Source of the DNA: Microbacterium sp. Root180
GTDB taxonomy: Bacteria; Actinomycetota; Actinomycetes; Actinomycetales; Microbacteriaceae
DNA length: 64,000 nt
Direction: 5' to 3'
Assembly: GCF_001428485.1 (NCBI RefSeq)
Contig: NZ_LMHS01000001.1
Span: forward strand, 620,404 to 684,403
Positions 7,999 to 16,415 of this stretch are shown in pieces; within the stretch, counting starts at the first letter, position 1, and each line of letters starts with the position of its first letter. The notes beneath the pieces are model-generated. The model saw only the letters and a list, made by a program, of their open reading frames with translations, searched no databases and had not been told where the DNA came from. The translations under genes were made by a program, and so were the position numbers.

Positions 7999-9687
7999 AT
8001 GACCATGGTCTCTCCCGTGCGCAGCCTCGTCCTGTGGTTCCCCGACTGGCCGGTGACGGCGCTGCTGCACGGTGCCGGTTCGGACGCTACGGCCGGGAGC
8101 GCCGGTGCGGGTGCCCCGCCCGGCACGGCCGCCTCCCCGCCCCTCGATCCGTCCCGGCCGATCGCCGTGGTCGAGCGCAACCTCGTCGCGGCGTGCTCGG
8201 CGGCTGCTCGGGCCGAGGGGGTTCGCCGGGGACAGCGGCGACGCGACGCGCAGGCGCGCTGCCCCGGACTCACGGTCGTGCCCGCCGATGCCGCGCGCGA
8301 TCACCGGGCCTTCGCCCCCGTCGTGTCGGCGATCGAGGAGCGCGCTCCGGGCGTGCAACTGGTGCGACCGGGCCTGTGCGCGCTGCGAGCGAAGGGCCCC
8401 TCCCGCTACTACGGCGGCGAGACCGAGGCGGCACGGGTGCTGCTCGACACGCTGCGGATGCTCGGCCTGGGCGACGTCCGCGCGGGGGTCGCCGACGGTC
8501 CCTTCACGGCCGAGCAGGCAGCCAGGTCCGGAGCGAGCATCGCCGAGCCGGTCTGCGTCATCCCGGCAGGCGGCGCGGCGGGCTTCCTCGCACCGCTGTC
8601 GGTGGCGGTGCTCGACGCCTCCTCCCTCGGCGCAGGCGCAGCGCCGTCGGCATCCGACGACCTCGTCGGGCTCCTCGCGCGGCTGGGTGTGCAGACGCTC
8701 GGCGAGTTCGCGGCGATGCCTCCCGATCGGGTCCGAGAACGGTTTGGGGAGCGCGGCATCCGTCTGCACAGCCTCGCCGGTGGGCGCGACTCGCAGCCCG
8801 TCCAGCCCCGTACGCCACCTCCCGAGCTGCAGCGTGAGATCGCATTCGAGCCGCCGCTCGAGATCGCCGACCAGGTGGCGTTCGGCATGAGGGTGACGGC
8901 CGACGACTTCATCGCGGGGCTCGGCGCGATCGACCTCGTGTGCACCGAGCTGCGCGTCGAGCTCATCGGCGATCGGGGCGAGCACAGCGAGCGAGTGTGG
9001 TTGCATCCAGGGTCCTTCGACGCCGCGGCGGTCGTCGACCGGGTGCGCTGGCAGCTCTCCGAAGAGGTCGGCGACCACGGCGGCGGGGGAGATGACAGAG
9101 CACCGCTGCGCAGCGGGGTCGCGCTCGTGAGGATCTCTCCCGAGGCGGTGGATGCGGCATCCCACCACGCCCCCGCCCTCTTCGGCGGCGGACCCGAAGA
9201 GAAGGTGCACCACGCCCTCTCGCGCGTGCAGGCGATGCTCGGGCATCGCGGGGTGCTCACCCCCGCGATCGGCGGCGGGCGCTGGCTCGTCGAGCGGCAG
9301 GTGCTCGTACCGTGGGGCGACCGGCATGCGAAGGGTCCCGACGGGCTCGCGGCGCAGCGTGCCAGGCCGTGGCCGGGGAGCCTTCCCGATCCGCTGCCCA
9401 CGACGGTGTTCGCCGAGCCGATCCCGGTCGACGTGCGCGCGCTCGGGGGCGAGCTGATCGACGTCGACGAGCGGGGAAGCGTGTCGGCCGTGCCGGCGGT
9501 CCTGATCGAGAGCGGGCGGAGGCGGCGGATCGAGGCGTGGGCGGGTCCGTGGCCGGTGGTGGAGAGGTCGTGGGATGCCGCGCGCTCGCGTCGTGCGCAC
9601 CGGTTCCAGGTCGTCGACGCCGACGGCGGCGCGTGGCTGCTGGTGTGCGAGGGCGACAGCTGGATGGCGGAGGCGACCTATGACTGA
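7999..9687 (+). CDS. imuB: ImuB, inactive Y-family polymerase homologue
   Basis: 562 residues. The Y-family N-terminus is altered to LVLWFPDWPVTALL, so the first catalytic acidic residues of an active polymerase are absent, as expected for ImuB. Palm and finger remnants follow (GVRRGQRRRDAQARCPGL, AKGPSRYYGGETEAA), then helix-hairpin-helix-like and little-finger regions and a C-terminal part ending MAEATYD. ImuB acts as a hub binding the sliding clamp, ImuA and DnaE2. The ATG at 7999 lies one base after the imuA stop. The stop is 27 bases before the dnaE2 start. Confidence 0.9.
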   Translation: MTMVSPVRSLVLWFPDWPVTALLHGAGSDATAGSAGAGAPPGTAASPPLDPSRPIAVVERNLVAACSAAARAEGVRRGQRRRDAQARCPGLTVVPADAARDHRAFAPVVSAIEERAPGVQLVRPGLCALRAKGPSRYYGGETEAARVLLDTLRMLGLGDVRAGVADGPFTAEQAARSGASIAEPVCVIPAGGAAGFLAPLSVAVLDASSLGAGAAPSASDDLVGLLARLGVQTLGEFAAMPPDRVRERFGERGIRLHSLAGGRDSQPVQPRTPPPELQREIAFEPPLEIADQVAFGMRVTADDFIAGLGAIDLVCTELRVELIGDRGEHSERVWLHPGSFDAAAVVDRVRWQLSEEVGDHGGGGDDRAPLRSGVALVRISPEAVDAASHHAPALFGGGPEEKVHHALSRVQAMLGHRGVLTPAIGGGRWLVERQVLVPWGDRHAKGPDGLAAQRARPWPGSLPDPLPTTVFAEPIPVDVRALGGELIDVDERGSVSAVPAVLIESGRRRRIEAWAGPWPVVERSWDAARSRRAHRFQVVDADGGAWLLVCEGDSWMAEATYD

Positions 9688-9714
9688 GGAGTGCGCGGCG
9701 GGGAGGGGCGGCTG

Positions 9715-12700
9715 ATGGGGTTCGACAATCCGTCCGTGCCCTGGTCCGAGATCGAGCGGGTGCTGAGCGACCGGCGCCGCCCGACCGGCCGTCCGGCCGG
9801 AGCCGACGGCGGCGACAGCCCGGCGTGGTCGCACAAGCGGGGGCCGTACGTGCCGCCGGGCATCCCGCGGCCGGCCGAGGCCATCCCGTACGCCGAACTG
9901 CACGCGCATTCGTCGTTCTCTTTCCTCGACGGCGCCTCCTCGCCCGAAGAACTCGCCGAAGAGGCCGAGCGGCTCGGCCTGCACGCGCTGGCGGTGACCG
10001 ATCACGACGGCTTCTACGGCATCGTGCGCTTCGCCGAGGCGGCCGAGACCCTCGAGCTCAAGACCGTCTTCGGCGCCGAGCTCTCCCTCGAGCTGCCGGG
10101 TCCGCAGAACGGCGCGGCCGACCCGGTCGGGGCGCACCTTCTCGTGCTCGCGCGCGGTGAAGAGGGCTACCACCGCCTTGCAGGGGCGATCACGCACGCA
10201 CAGCTGCAGGGCGCCGAGAAGGGGCGCCCGGTCTACCGTCTCGATGAGCTCGCCGACCAGGGCCGCGACCACTGGGCGGTGCTCACCGGGTGCCGCAAGG
10301 GGGCGGTGCGCCGTGCGCTGGCAGAGGAGGGTGCAGACGGGGCGGCGCGGGAGCTCGACCGCCTCGTCGACCTGTTCGGACTCGACGCCGTGCACGTCGA
10401 GCTCATCGATCACGGCAATCCGCTCGACACCCGCGACAATGACGTGCTCGCCGGCCTCGCCCGTGAGCGCGCGCTGCCGCTCCTGGCGACGAACAACGTG
10501 CACTACGCGGTGCCGCGGCGGCAGCTGCTGGCCGCAGCGGTGGCGGCCGTGCGTGCGAACCGCGGACTCGACGAGCTCGACGGCTGGCTGCCGTCGCACG
10601 CCGGCGCGCACCTGCGATCGGGCGCCGAGATGGCGGAGCGGTTCGTGCGGCATCCGGATGCCGTCGCCCGCACCGTCACCCTCGCCGACGAGCTCGCCTT
10701 CCCGCTGCGCCGCGCCAAGCCCGCCCTGCCGAAGCAGAAGGTGCCCGAGGGGCACACACCGATGTCGTGGCTCCGGCAGCTCGTGTGGGACGCCGTTCCC
10801 CGCAAGTACCCCGACCTGACGGACGACAACCGGGCGCGCATCGAGAAGGAGCTCGGGGTCATCGAGCTGAAGGATTTCCCTGGCTACTTCCTGATCGTGC
10901 ACGGCATCGTGCAGGAGGCCCGGCGCCGCGGCATCCTGTGCCAGGGTCGCGGCTCCGCCGCCAACAGTGCGATCTGCTACCTGCTCGACATCACCGCGGT
11001 CGACGCGATCGCCTACGACCTGCCGTTCGAGCGGTTCCTGTCGAGCCTGCGCGAGGAGGAGCCCGACATCGACGTCGACTTCGACTCCGATCGCCGGGAA
11101 GAGATCATCCAGTGGGTCTACGGGCAGTACGGACGGGACCGCGCCGCGCAGGTCGCCAACGTCATCCAGTACCGGCCGAAGAACGCCGTGCGCGACATGG
11201 CCAAGGCGCTCGGGCACTCGCCCGGGCAGCAGGATGCCTGGTCGAAGCAGGTCGAGGGCTGGGGTGCGCACCTCGAGACCGGGCCGGGCCACGACATCCC
11301 CGACCGGGTGCTCGAATTCGCCGGCGAGCTGCTCAAGGCGCCGCGCCATCTCGGAATCCACTCCGGCGGCATGGTGCTCACCGATCGGCCGGTGGGCGAG
11401 GTGGTGCCGATCGAGCACGCGCGCATGGAGAACCGCACGGTGATCCAGTGGGACAAAGACGATGCGGCGTGGATGGGGCTGGTCAAGTTCGACCTGCTGG
11501 GGCTCGGGATGCTGGCTGCCCTGCAGTACTGCTTCGACATGATCAGCGCCTCGACGGGCGAGGAATGGGAGCTCTCGACCCTGCCGAAGGAGGAGAAGGC
11601 GGTCTACGACATGCTGTGCCGGGCGGACTCCATCGGGGTGTTCCAGGTGGAGTCCCGCGCGCAGATGGGACTGCTGCCGCGCCTGCAGCCACGGCGGTTC
11701 TACGACCTCGTCATCGAGATCGCGCTCATCAGGCCCGGACCCATCCAGGGCGGCGCGGTTCACCCGTTCGTCAAACGCAAGCTCGGGCTCGAGAAGGTCA
11801 CCTACGCCCACCCGAAGCTCCAGCCGGTGCTCGAGCGCACGCTCGGCATCCCGGTGTTCCAGGAGCAGCTCATGCAGATGGGTATGGCCGTCGGAGGGCT
11901 CACCGGCGAGGACGCCGACCTGCTGCGCCGGGCCATGGGCTCCAAGCGCGGCGTCGAACGCATCGATTCACTGAAGGAGAAGCTGTACGCGGGGATGGCT
12001 TCGAACGGCCTGGTGGGGGAGGACGCCGATGCGATCTACGCAAAGATCCAGGCCTTCGCGAACTTCGGGTTCGCCGAGTCCCATTCGCTGTCGTTCGGGC
12101 TGCTGGTCTACGCGAGCTCGTGGATCAAGCTGCACTACCCGGCCGCGTTCCTCGCCGGGCTGCTGCGCGCCCAGCCGATGGGCTTCTACTCACCGGCATC
12201 CCTCGTGAACGACGCGCGGCGCCACGGAGTCGAGGTGCGCCGCCCCGACCTGCACCTGTCGGGCGTCGAGGCCGTGCTGGAACCGGTGGGTGATCAGCCC
12301 CGGTCGTTGAGCGAGGAGCGCAGCGACGAGACGAAACGCCCCGAGCGTCCCGAAGACGTTTCGTCTCGCTTCGCTCGCTCAACGGCCGGGCTCGGAAACG
12401 CCGCCCCGCTCGGTCACACCGGGCTGGACTCGTGCGCCGAGCGCCATCAGCCGCCGGTCGGCGGGTTCGACATCGACGTACCGGACGAGTCCGCCGCCCA
12501 CCGTCGCGACGGACGCTTCTCGGTGCGTCTCGGGCTCGCCGGGGTCAAGGGCATCGGCGCGAAGGTGGCCGAGCGCATCGTCGCTGCGCGCGAGGCCGAG
12601 GGGAGCTTCCGCGACCTGCGCGACCTCGTGCGGCGCACGAGTCTCACCGCCGTACAGGTCGAGGCGCTCGCGACCGCCGGAGCGTTCGAGGGGCTCGGCC

Positions 12701-13221
12701 TCGGCCGCCGTGAGGCGATCTGGCTCTCGGGGTCGGCCGCGTTGGACCTGCCCGAGTATCTGCCCGACTCCCTCGTGGCGGTGCAGCCGCCGCTGTTCGC
12801 CGACCCCACCAGCTACGAGCGCCTCGCGGCCGATCTGTGGGCGACGGGGGTCTCCACCGACGACCATCCGATGACCCACTACCGCTCCGGCCTCGACGCC
12901 CGGGGAGTGCTCACCTCGCGCGAGCTCCGCGGTCACGAGACCGACCGGCGCATCGAGGTGGGCGGACTCGTCACCCATCGGCAGCGGCCGGCGACGGCAT
13001 CCGGGGTCACGTTCCTCAACCTCGAGGACGAGCATGGCCTCGTCAATGTGATCTGCTCGGTCGGGGTGTGGAACCGCTATCGCCGCGTGGCCAGGGAAGC
13101 CCCCGCGCTCATCGTGCGCGGAGTGCTCGAGCGCTCGCCGGAGGGGGTGATCAACGTGCTGGCCGACCGTTTCGAGGACCTCCGGGTGGGGGTGCAGCAC
13201 CAGTCCCGCGACTTCCGGTGA
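9715..13221 (+). CDS. dnaE2: Error-prone DNA polymerase III alpha subunit DnaE2
   Basis: 1168 residues, somewhat longer than usual. The PHP domain begins near residue 61 (YAELHAHSSFSFLDGASS), the catalytic carboxylates are in PDIDVDFD (D451, D453), and the C-terminal part has helix-hairpin-helix (VKGIGAKVAERIV) and OB-fold regions (IEVGGLVTHRQRPATASG). DnaE2 performs mutagenic synthesis past DNA damage with ImuA and ImuB. The ATG at 9715 is preferred over the GTG at 9691 because GGGAGGGG precedes it. About 60-70 residues after LEPVGDQ (from residue 863) are low-complexity and are encoded by a palindromic repeat inserted in frame. Confidence 0.93.
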   Translation: MGFDNPSVPWSEIERVLSDRRRPTGRPAGADGGDSPAWSHKRGPYVPPGIPRPAEAIPYAELHAHSSFSFLDGASSPEELAEEAERLGLHALAVTDHDGFYGIVRFAEAAETLELKTVFGAELSLELPGPQNGAADPVGAHLLVLARGEEGYHRLAGAITHAQLQGAEKGRPVYRLDELADQGRDHWAVLTGCRKGAVRRALAEEGADGAARELDRLVDLFGLDAVHVELIDHGNPLDTRDNDVLAGLARERALPLLATNNVHYAVPRRQLLAAAVAAVRANRGLDELDGWLPSHAGAHLRSGAEMAERFVRHPDAVARTVTLADELAFPLRRAKPALPKQKVPEGHTPMSWLRQLVWDAVPRKYPDLTDDNRARIEKELGVIELKDFPGYFLIVHGIVQEARRRGILCQGRGSAANSAICYLLDITAVDAIAYDLPFERFLSSLREEEPDIDVDFDSDRREEIIQWVYGQYGRDRAAQVANVIQYRPKNAVRDMAKALGHSPGQQDAWSKQVEGWGAHLETGPGHDIPDRVLEFAGELLKAPRHLGIHSGGMVLTDRPVGEVVPIEHARMENRTVIQWDKDDAAWMGLVKFDLLGLGMLAALQYCFDMISASTGEEWELSTLPKEEKAVYDMLCRADSIGVFQVESRAQMGLLPRLQPRRFYDLVIEIALIRPGPIQGGAVHPFVKRKLGLEKVTYAHPKLQPVLERTLGIPVFQEQLMQMGMAVGGLTGEDADLLRRAMGSKRGVERIDSLKEKLYAGMASNGLVGEDADAIYAKIQAFANFGFAESHSLSFGLLVYASSWIKLHYPAAFLAGLLRAQPMGFYSPASLVNDARRHGVEVRRPDLHLSGVEAVLEPVGDQPRSLSEERSDETKRPERPEDVSSRFARSTAGLGNAAPLGHTGLDSCAERHQPPVGGFDIDVPDESAAHRRDGRFSVRLGLAGVKGIGAKVAERIVAAREAEGSFRDLRDLVRRTSLTAVQVEALATAGAFEGLGLGRREAIWLSGSAALDLPEYLPDSLVAVQPPLFADPTSYERLAADLWATGVSTDDHPMTHYRSGLDARGVLTSRELRGHETDRRIEVGGLVTHRQRPATASGVTFLNLEDEHGLVNVICSVGVWNRYRRVAREAPALIVRGVLERSPEGVINVLADRFEDLRVGVQHQSRDFR
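12302..12387. repeat. REP-like palindromic repeat inserted in frame inside dnaE2
   Basis: Left arm 12302-12338 (GGTCGTTGAGCGAG...GACGAAACG) and right arm 12357-12387 (CGTTTCGTCTCGC...CAACGGCC) are inverted copies, the left one six bases longer, around an 18-base loop. The word GTTGAGCGAG..GACGAAACG is a dispersed intergenic palindrome I remember from many Microbacteriaceae genomes. Here it lies within a coding sequence without breaking the frame. Confidence 0.8.
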
Positions 13222-13351
13222 GTGCCTCCGGTCTCGCCCGTCACCGGCCGTGCACCGGGCGTACAGACGCGGGAGGTAACCTCGAAGGACTGCACCGGTC
13301 GCTCGACGCCGCGGTTCTCGCGCAACCACCGGATGCAGGGAAGGAAACACC

Positions 13352-13741
13352 ATGCGGATCGTCGCGAGCTCGGACTGGCGCGACGGACTCGCGTTCGAGA
13401 CGCCGGTTCTGGTGTCCGAGCTCTCACCCGGCGAGGATGCGCGCTGCTTCGTGTGCGGCGCCGACGCCGCCCCCGTTCCCCGCACCGAGCTGTGGGCGGT
13501 CAAGCACCGGCATCCGAAGAACCACAGCGGCTACGTGCGCTTCTACTGCCTCGAGCACCGGCCTGCGCCGCCGCGGCTCACGCCCACGGTGGACCCGCGC
13601 CGCAGCACGGGGGAGCGCCGCGCCGCACCGCGTCGCAGCACCCCGACCGTCGAGCGTCCCGCCGTGCTGTGCCCGGACTGCTTCGTCGAGGTGCCCGCGA
13701 CCGGCGTGTGCGGCATCTGCGGCAACACCGTCGTCGCCTAG
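13352..13741 (+). CDS. Small zinc-ribbon-like protein of unknown function
   Basis: 129 residues. Two cysteine pairs stand out: CFVCGAD near residue 31 and CPDC...CGICGN near the C-terminus, which could form one or two zinc ribbons, separated by an arginine- and proline-rich linker with a repeated RRSTxxxR pattern. The ATG at 13352 follows GGGAAGGAAAC. It is downstream of dnaE2 by 130 bases and may be co-transcribed. Related actinobacterial proteins are often mis-named glucose-6-phosphate dehydrogenase; nothing here supports that. Confidence 0.7.
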   Translation: MRIVASSDWRDGLAFETPVLVSELSPGEDARCFVCGADAAPVPRTELWAVKHRHPKNHSGYVRFYCLEHRPAPPRLTPTVDPRRSTGERRAAPRRSTPTVERPAVLCPDCFVEVPATGVCGICGNTVVA

Positions 13742-13829
13742 TCCGACGCTTCTCTGCCGCTCGGCTCCGGCGGTGCGGTCAGCGTGAACGCCCGAGGGTG
13801 TCGAGCGCGCGGAGACTTCCCCACCATGG

Positions 13830-13934
13830 GGGCACCCGCAACGGTCAGGCTCCCGCCTTCACGTCGGCGACGTCGGAAACGTGGGCACCCGCAACGGTCA
13901 GGCTCCCGCCTTCACGTCGGTGACGTCGGAAACG
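13830..13934 (+). repeat. Tandem duplication of a 53-base unit
   Basis: GGGCACCCGCAACGGTCAGG... occurs at 13830-13881 and again at 13883-13934 with one difference (GGCGACG versus GGTGACG). The duplicated unit ends GACGTCGGAAACG. It lies in the 391-base gap between the zinc-ribbon gene and efeU, which otherwise holds only the IdeR box and a loose GGAGGAAAC...GTTTCTCCTC inverted pair around 13935-13992. Confidence 0.85.
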
Positions 13935-14084
13935 GAGGAAACTCGCCGAGCGGAGCGCTGCCGCAGCCGCCCGTCGTCGGCGTTTCTCCTCGATTCCTTA
14001 CGGCTACGCCGTGACAACGGGTCTGCACAGGGGCGTGACGCCCGGCCGTAACCGGATTCGCACCGTGCAACGCGCGCGGCTAGG

Positions 14085-14103
14085 GTAGGTGAGGCTCGCC
14101 TAA
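14085..14103 (+). promoter_or_regulatory. IdeR/DtxR iron box of the efeUOB operon
   Basis: GTAGGTGAGGCTCGCCTAA matches the 19-base IdeR palindrome TTAGGTTAGSCTAACCTAA at most positions and lies 30 bases before the efeU start. With iron the IdeR-like protein encoded at 3047 would repress this operon. Confidence 0.85.
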
Positions 14104-14132
14104 CCTGGCGGTCGAGATCGACCGGAATCCCT

Positions 14133-15188
14133 GTGCTCGCAACCTTCCTCATCGGCCTGCGCGAAGGCCTCGAAGCGGCGCTCGTCGTCGGCATCCTCGT
14201 CGCATACCTCACGCGCCTGCAGCGTCGAGACGTGCTTCCCCGTCTGTGGATCGGTGTCGGTCTCGCGATCGGTCTCGCCCTGACGATCGGCGCCGTGCTC
14301 ACCTTCGGGACGTACACGCTGACGTTCGAGGCGCAGGAGCTCCTCGGCGGCACCCTGTCGCTCCTCACCGTCGCGATGGTGACCTGGATGATCTTCTGGA
14401 TGCAGCGCACCGCGCGCACCCTCAAGCGCAGCCTCGAGGAGGGGATCGACCGGGCGCTCGCCGCGAGCAGCCTGTGGGCGGTCGTCGCGATCGGCTTCGT
14501 CTCGGTCGCGCGTGAAGGCGTCGAGACGACGCTGCTGCTGTGGTCGATGGTGCAGACGTTCGGCGATGGCCCGACCGCTCTCGTCGGCGCACTGCTCGGA
14601 CTGGCCGCCGCCGTCGTGCTCGGCTGGCTGCTGGCGCGGGGGATGCTGCGCCTCGACCTGCGTCGCTTCTTCACCTGGACCGGTGCCTTCCTCATCATCG
14701 TCGCGGCGGGTGTGCTCGCCTACGCGATCCACGATCTGCAGGAGGCCGGGGCGCTGCCCGGTCCGTTCACGACGGCTGCGCCGATCGACCCCCTCACCGG
14801 CGCGGTCGCCGTGGGCTGGGCCGCCTTCCCCTTCGGCTGGGCGTTCGACGTCAGCGCGGTGATCCCGCCGACCTCGCCCCTCGCCGCGATCCTCCAGGCA
14901 ACGGTCGGCTTCATGCCCCGTATGTCGTGGCTGCAGGTCGTCGCCTGGGTCCTGTACGTCGGCGTCGTCGGTGCGATCTGGGCGCGCGGACAGTTCCGCC
15001 CGCCGAAGAGCCCCGCCGCAACCGAGCGAGCACCGGAGCCCGACACCGCACACGTGCCCGCCGCCGCGCCCGCGCCCGTCGCGCCGTCGCCGGCCGCATC
15101 CGTGCCCATCGCCGCCGACGCGCCGAACATCCCGGCCACGACCACCGCGGCATCCGTCCCCACCCCGTCACAGCAAGGAGCACCATGA
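14133..15188 (+). CDS. efeU: Ferrous iron permease EfeU (FTR1 family)
   Basis: 351 residues with seven likely membrane segments. The two REGLE-type iron motifs are visible: LREGLEAAL near the N-terminus and AREGVETTL in the middle. A proline- and alanine-rich C-terminal tail of about 60 residues follows the last membrane segment. EfeU moves iron into the cell with EfeO and EfeB. The GTG at 14133 is used because the first membrane segment (MLATFLIGLREG) begins there. The stop codon overlaps the efeO start as ATGA. Confidence 0.93.
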   Translation: MLATFLIGLREGLEAALVVGILVAYLTRLQRRDVLPRLWIGVGLAIGLALTIGAVLTFGTYTLTFEAQELLGGTLSLLTVAMVTWMIFWMQRTARTLKRSLEEGIDRALAASSLWAVVAIGFVSVAREGVETTLLLWSMVQTFGDGPTALVGALLGLAAAVVLGWLLARGMLRLDLRRFFTWTGAFLIIVAAGVLAYAIHDLQEAGALPGPFTTAAPIDPLTGAVAVGWAAFPFGWAFDVSAVIPPTSPLAAILQATVGFMPRMSWLQVVAWVLYVGVVGAIWARGQFRPPKSPAATERAPEPDTAHVPAAAPAPVAPSPAASVPIAADAPNIPATTTAASVPTPSQQGAP

Positions 15189-16414
15189 CCACTCGCCGCC
15201 TTCTCGCGGGCCTCGCCGTCGCCGGCGCGGGCGCGCTCATCCTGTCCGGCTGCGTCGCGAAAGCCGACCCGGCCGCCTCCGACGCGCTGGCGGTCGCCTC
15301 CACGGCCGACGGGTGCGCCGTGTCGAGCGCGACCGCGGAGAGCGGCACCGTCGCCTTCGAGGTCACGAACTCCGGCGACGAGGTGACGGAGTTCTACCTC
15401 CTCGCCGACGACGGCCTGCGGATCGTCGGCGAGGTCGAGAACATCGCGCCGGGCGCCTCGCGCACGCTCACCCTCACGGCCCAGCCCGGCGAGTACTTCA
15501 CGCTGTGCAAGCCGGGCATGATCGGCGACGGCGTCGGGCGCGCGGGCTTCACCGTCACGGGCGACGACGTCGCCGTCGACGGACCGGATGCCGAACAGAA
15601 GCAGCAGGCGGTCGACCTCTACGCGGCCTTCGTCAAGGACCAGGTCGGTCAGCTCCTTCCCGCTGTCGAGGCCTTCGCCATGGCGTACGAGACAGGTGAC
15701 GACGAGGCGGCGCGGGAGCAGTTCCCGCAGGTGCGCGCATACTACGAGCGCATCGAGCCCGTCGCCGAGGCGCTCGGCGACCTCGACCCGCGCATCGATT
15801 ACCGTGAGGTCGACGCCGTGGCCGAGGGACTGGACTGGACCGGCTTCCACCGCATCGAGAAGGACCTGTGGGTCCCGGCGCAGGACGCCCTCAATGCGGA
15901 CGGCGAGACGCCGGCGTGGCAGGACTGGGCTCCCTCGACCGAGGATGAGCGTGCCGGCTACGGCGACCAGCTCATCGCCGACGTGCAGGAGCTCTACGAC
16001 TACGTGCACTCCGCCGACTTCCAGGCCGCGCTCGACGCGCAGGGCGTCGCGGGCCTCTCCAACGGCGCGCGGGCGCTCCTCGACGAGGTCGCCACCGGCA
16101 AGATCACCGGCGAGGAGGACTGGTGGTCGGGCACCGACCTGTGGGACTTCGCCGCCAACGTCGAGGGCTCCCAGATGGCGTTCTCGCTCGTCGAGGACTT
16201 CGCTGCATCCAAGGGCGACGAGGGCGCCGCGCTGGTCGAGGAGATCGACGAGGGCTACACCGCGCTCGAGGAGGCGCTCGCCGAGCACGGCTCGCTCGCT
16301 GCCGGGTTCGTGACCTACACGGCCCTCACCGAAGCCGACAAGCGCGAGCTCACCGACCTGCTCAACGCGCTCGCCGAGCCGATCTCGCAGCTCACGGTCA
16401 CCGTCCTGGAGTGA
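15185..16414 (+). CDS. efeO: Iron uptake lipoprotein EfeO
   Basis: 409 residues. A lipoprotein signal peptide ends LILSGC; a cupredoxin-like N-domain (residues about 40-130) and an M75 imelysin-type domain follow, the latter with the HxxE metal motif in GFHRIEKDLW. EfeO is thought to bind periplasmic or surface iron and pass it to EfeU. The ribosome site AAGGAG lies just before the ATG, inside the end of efeU. Confidence 0.93.
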   Translation: MTTRRLLAGLAVAGAGALILSGCVAKADPAASDALAVASTADGCAVSSATAESGTVAFEVTNSGDEVTEFYLLADDGLRIVGEVENIAPGASRTLTLTAQPGEYFTLCKPGMIGDGVGRAGFTVTGDDVAVDGPDAEQKQQAVDLYAAFVKDQVGQLLPAVEAFAMAYETGDDEAAREQFPQVRAYYERIEPVAEALGDLDPRIDYREVDAVAEGLDWTGFHRIEKDLWVPAQDALNADGETPAWQDWAPSTEDERAGYGDQLIADVQELYDYVHSADFQAALDAQGVAGLSNGARALLDEVATGKITGEEDWWSGTDLWDFAANVEGSQMAFSLVEDFAASKGDEGAALVEEIDEGYTALEEALAEHGSLAAGFVTYTALTEADKRELTDLLNALAEPISQLTVTVLE

Positions 16415-16415
16415 C

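Noticed and set aside
7819-11811. Open frame of 1330 codons on the minus strand across imuB and dnaE2
   Set aside because: It mirrors two well-recognised plus-strand genes, has no recognisable domain, and its composition (Arg, His, Asp, Gly) is that of an antisense frame in high-GC DNA.
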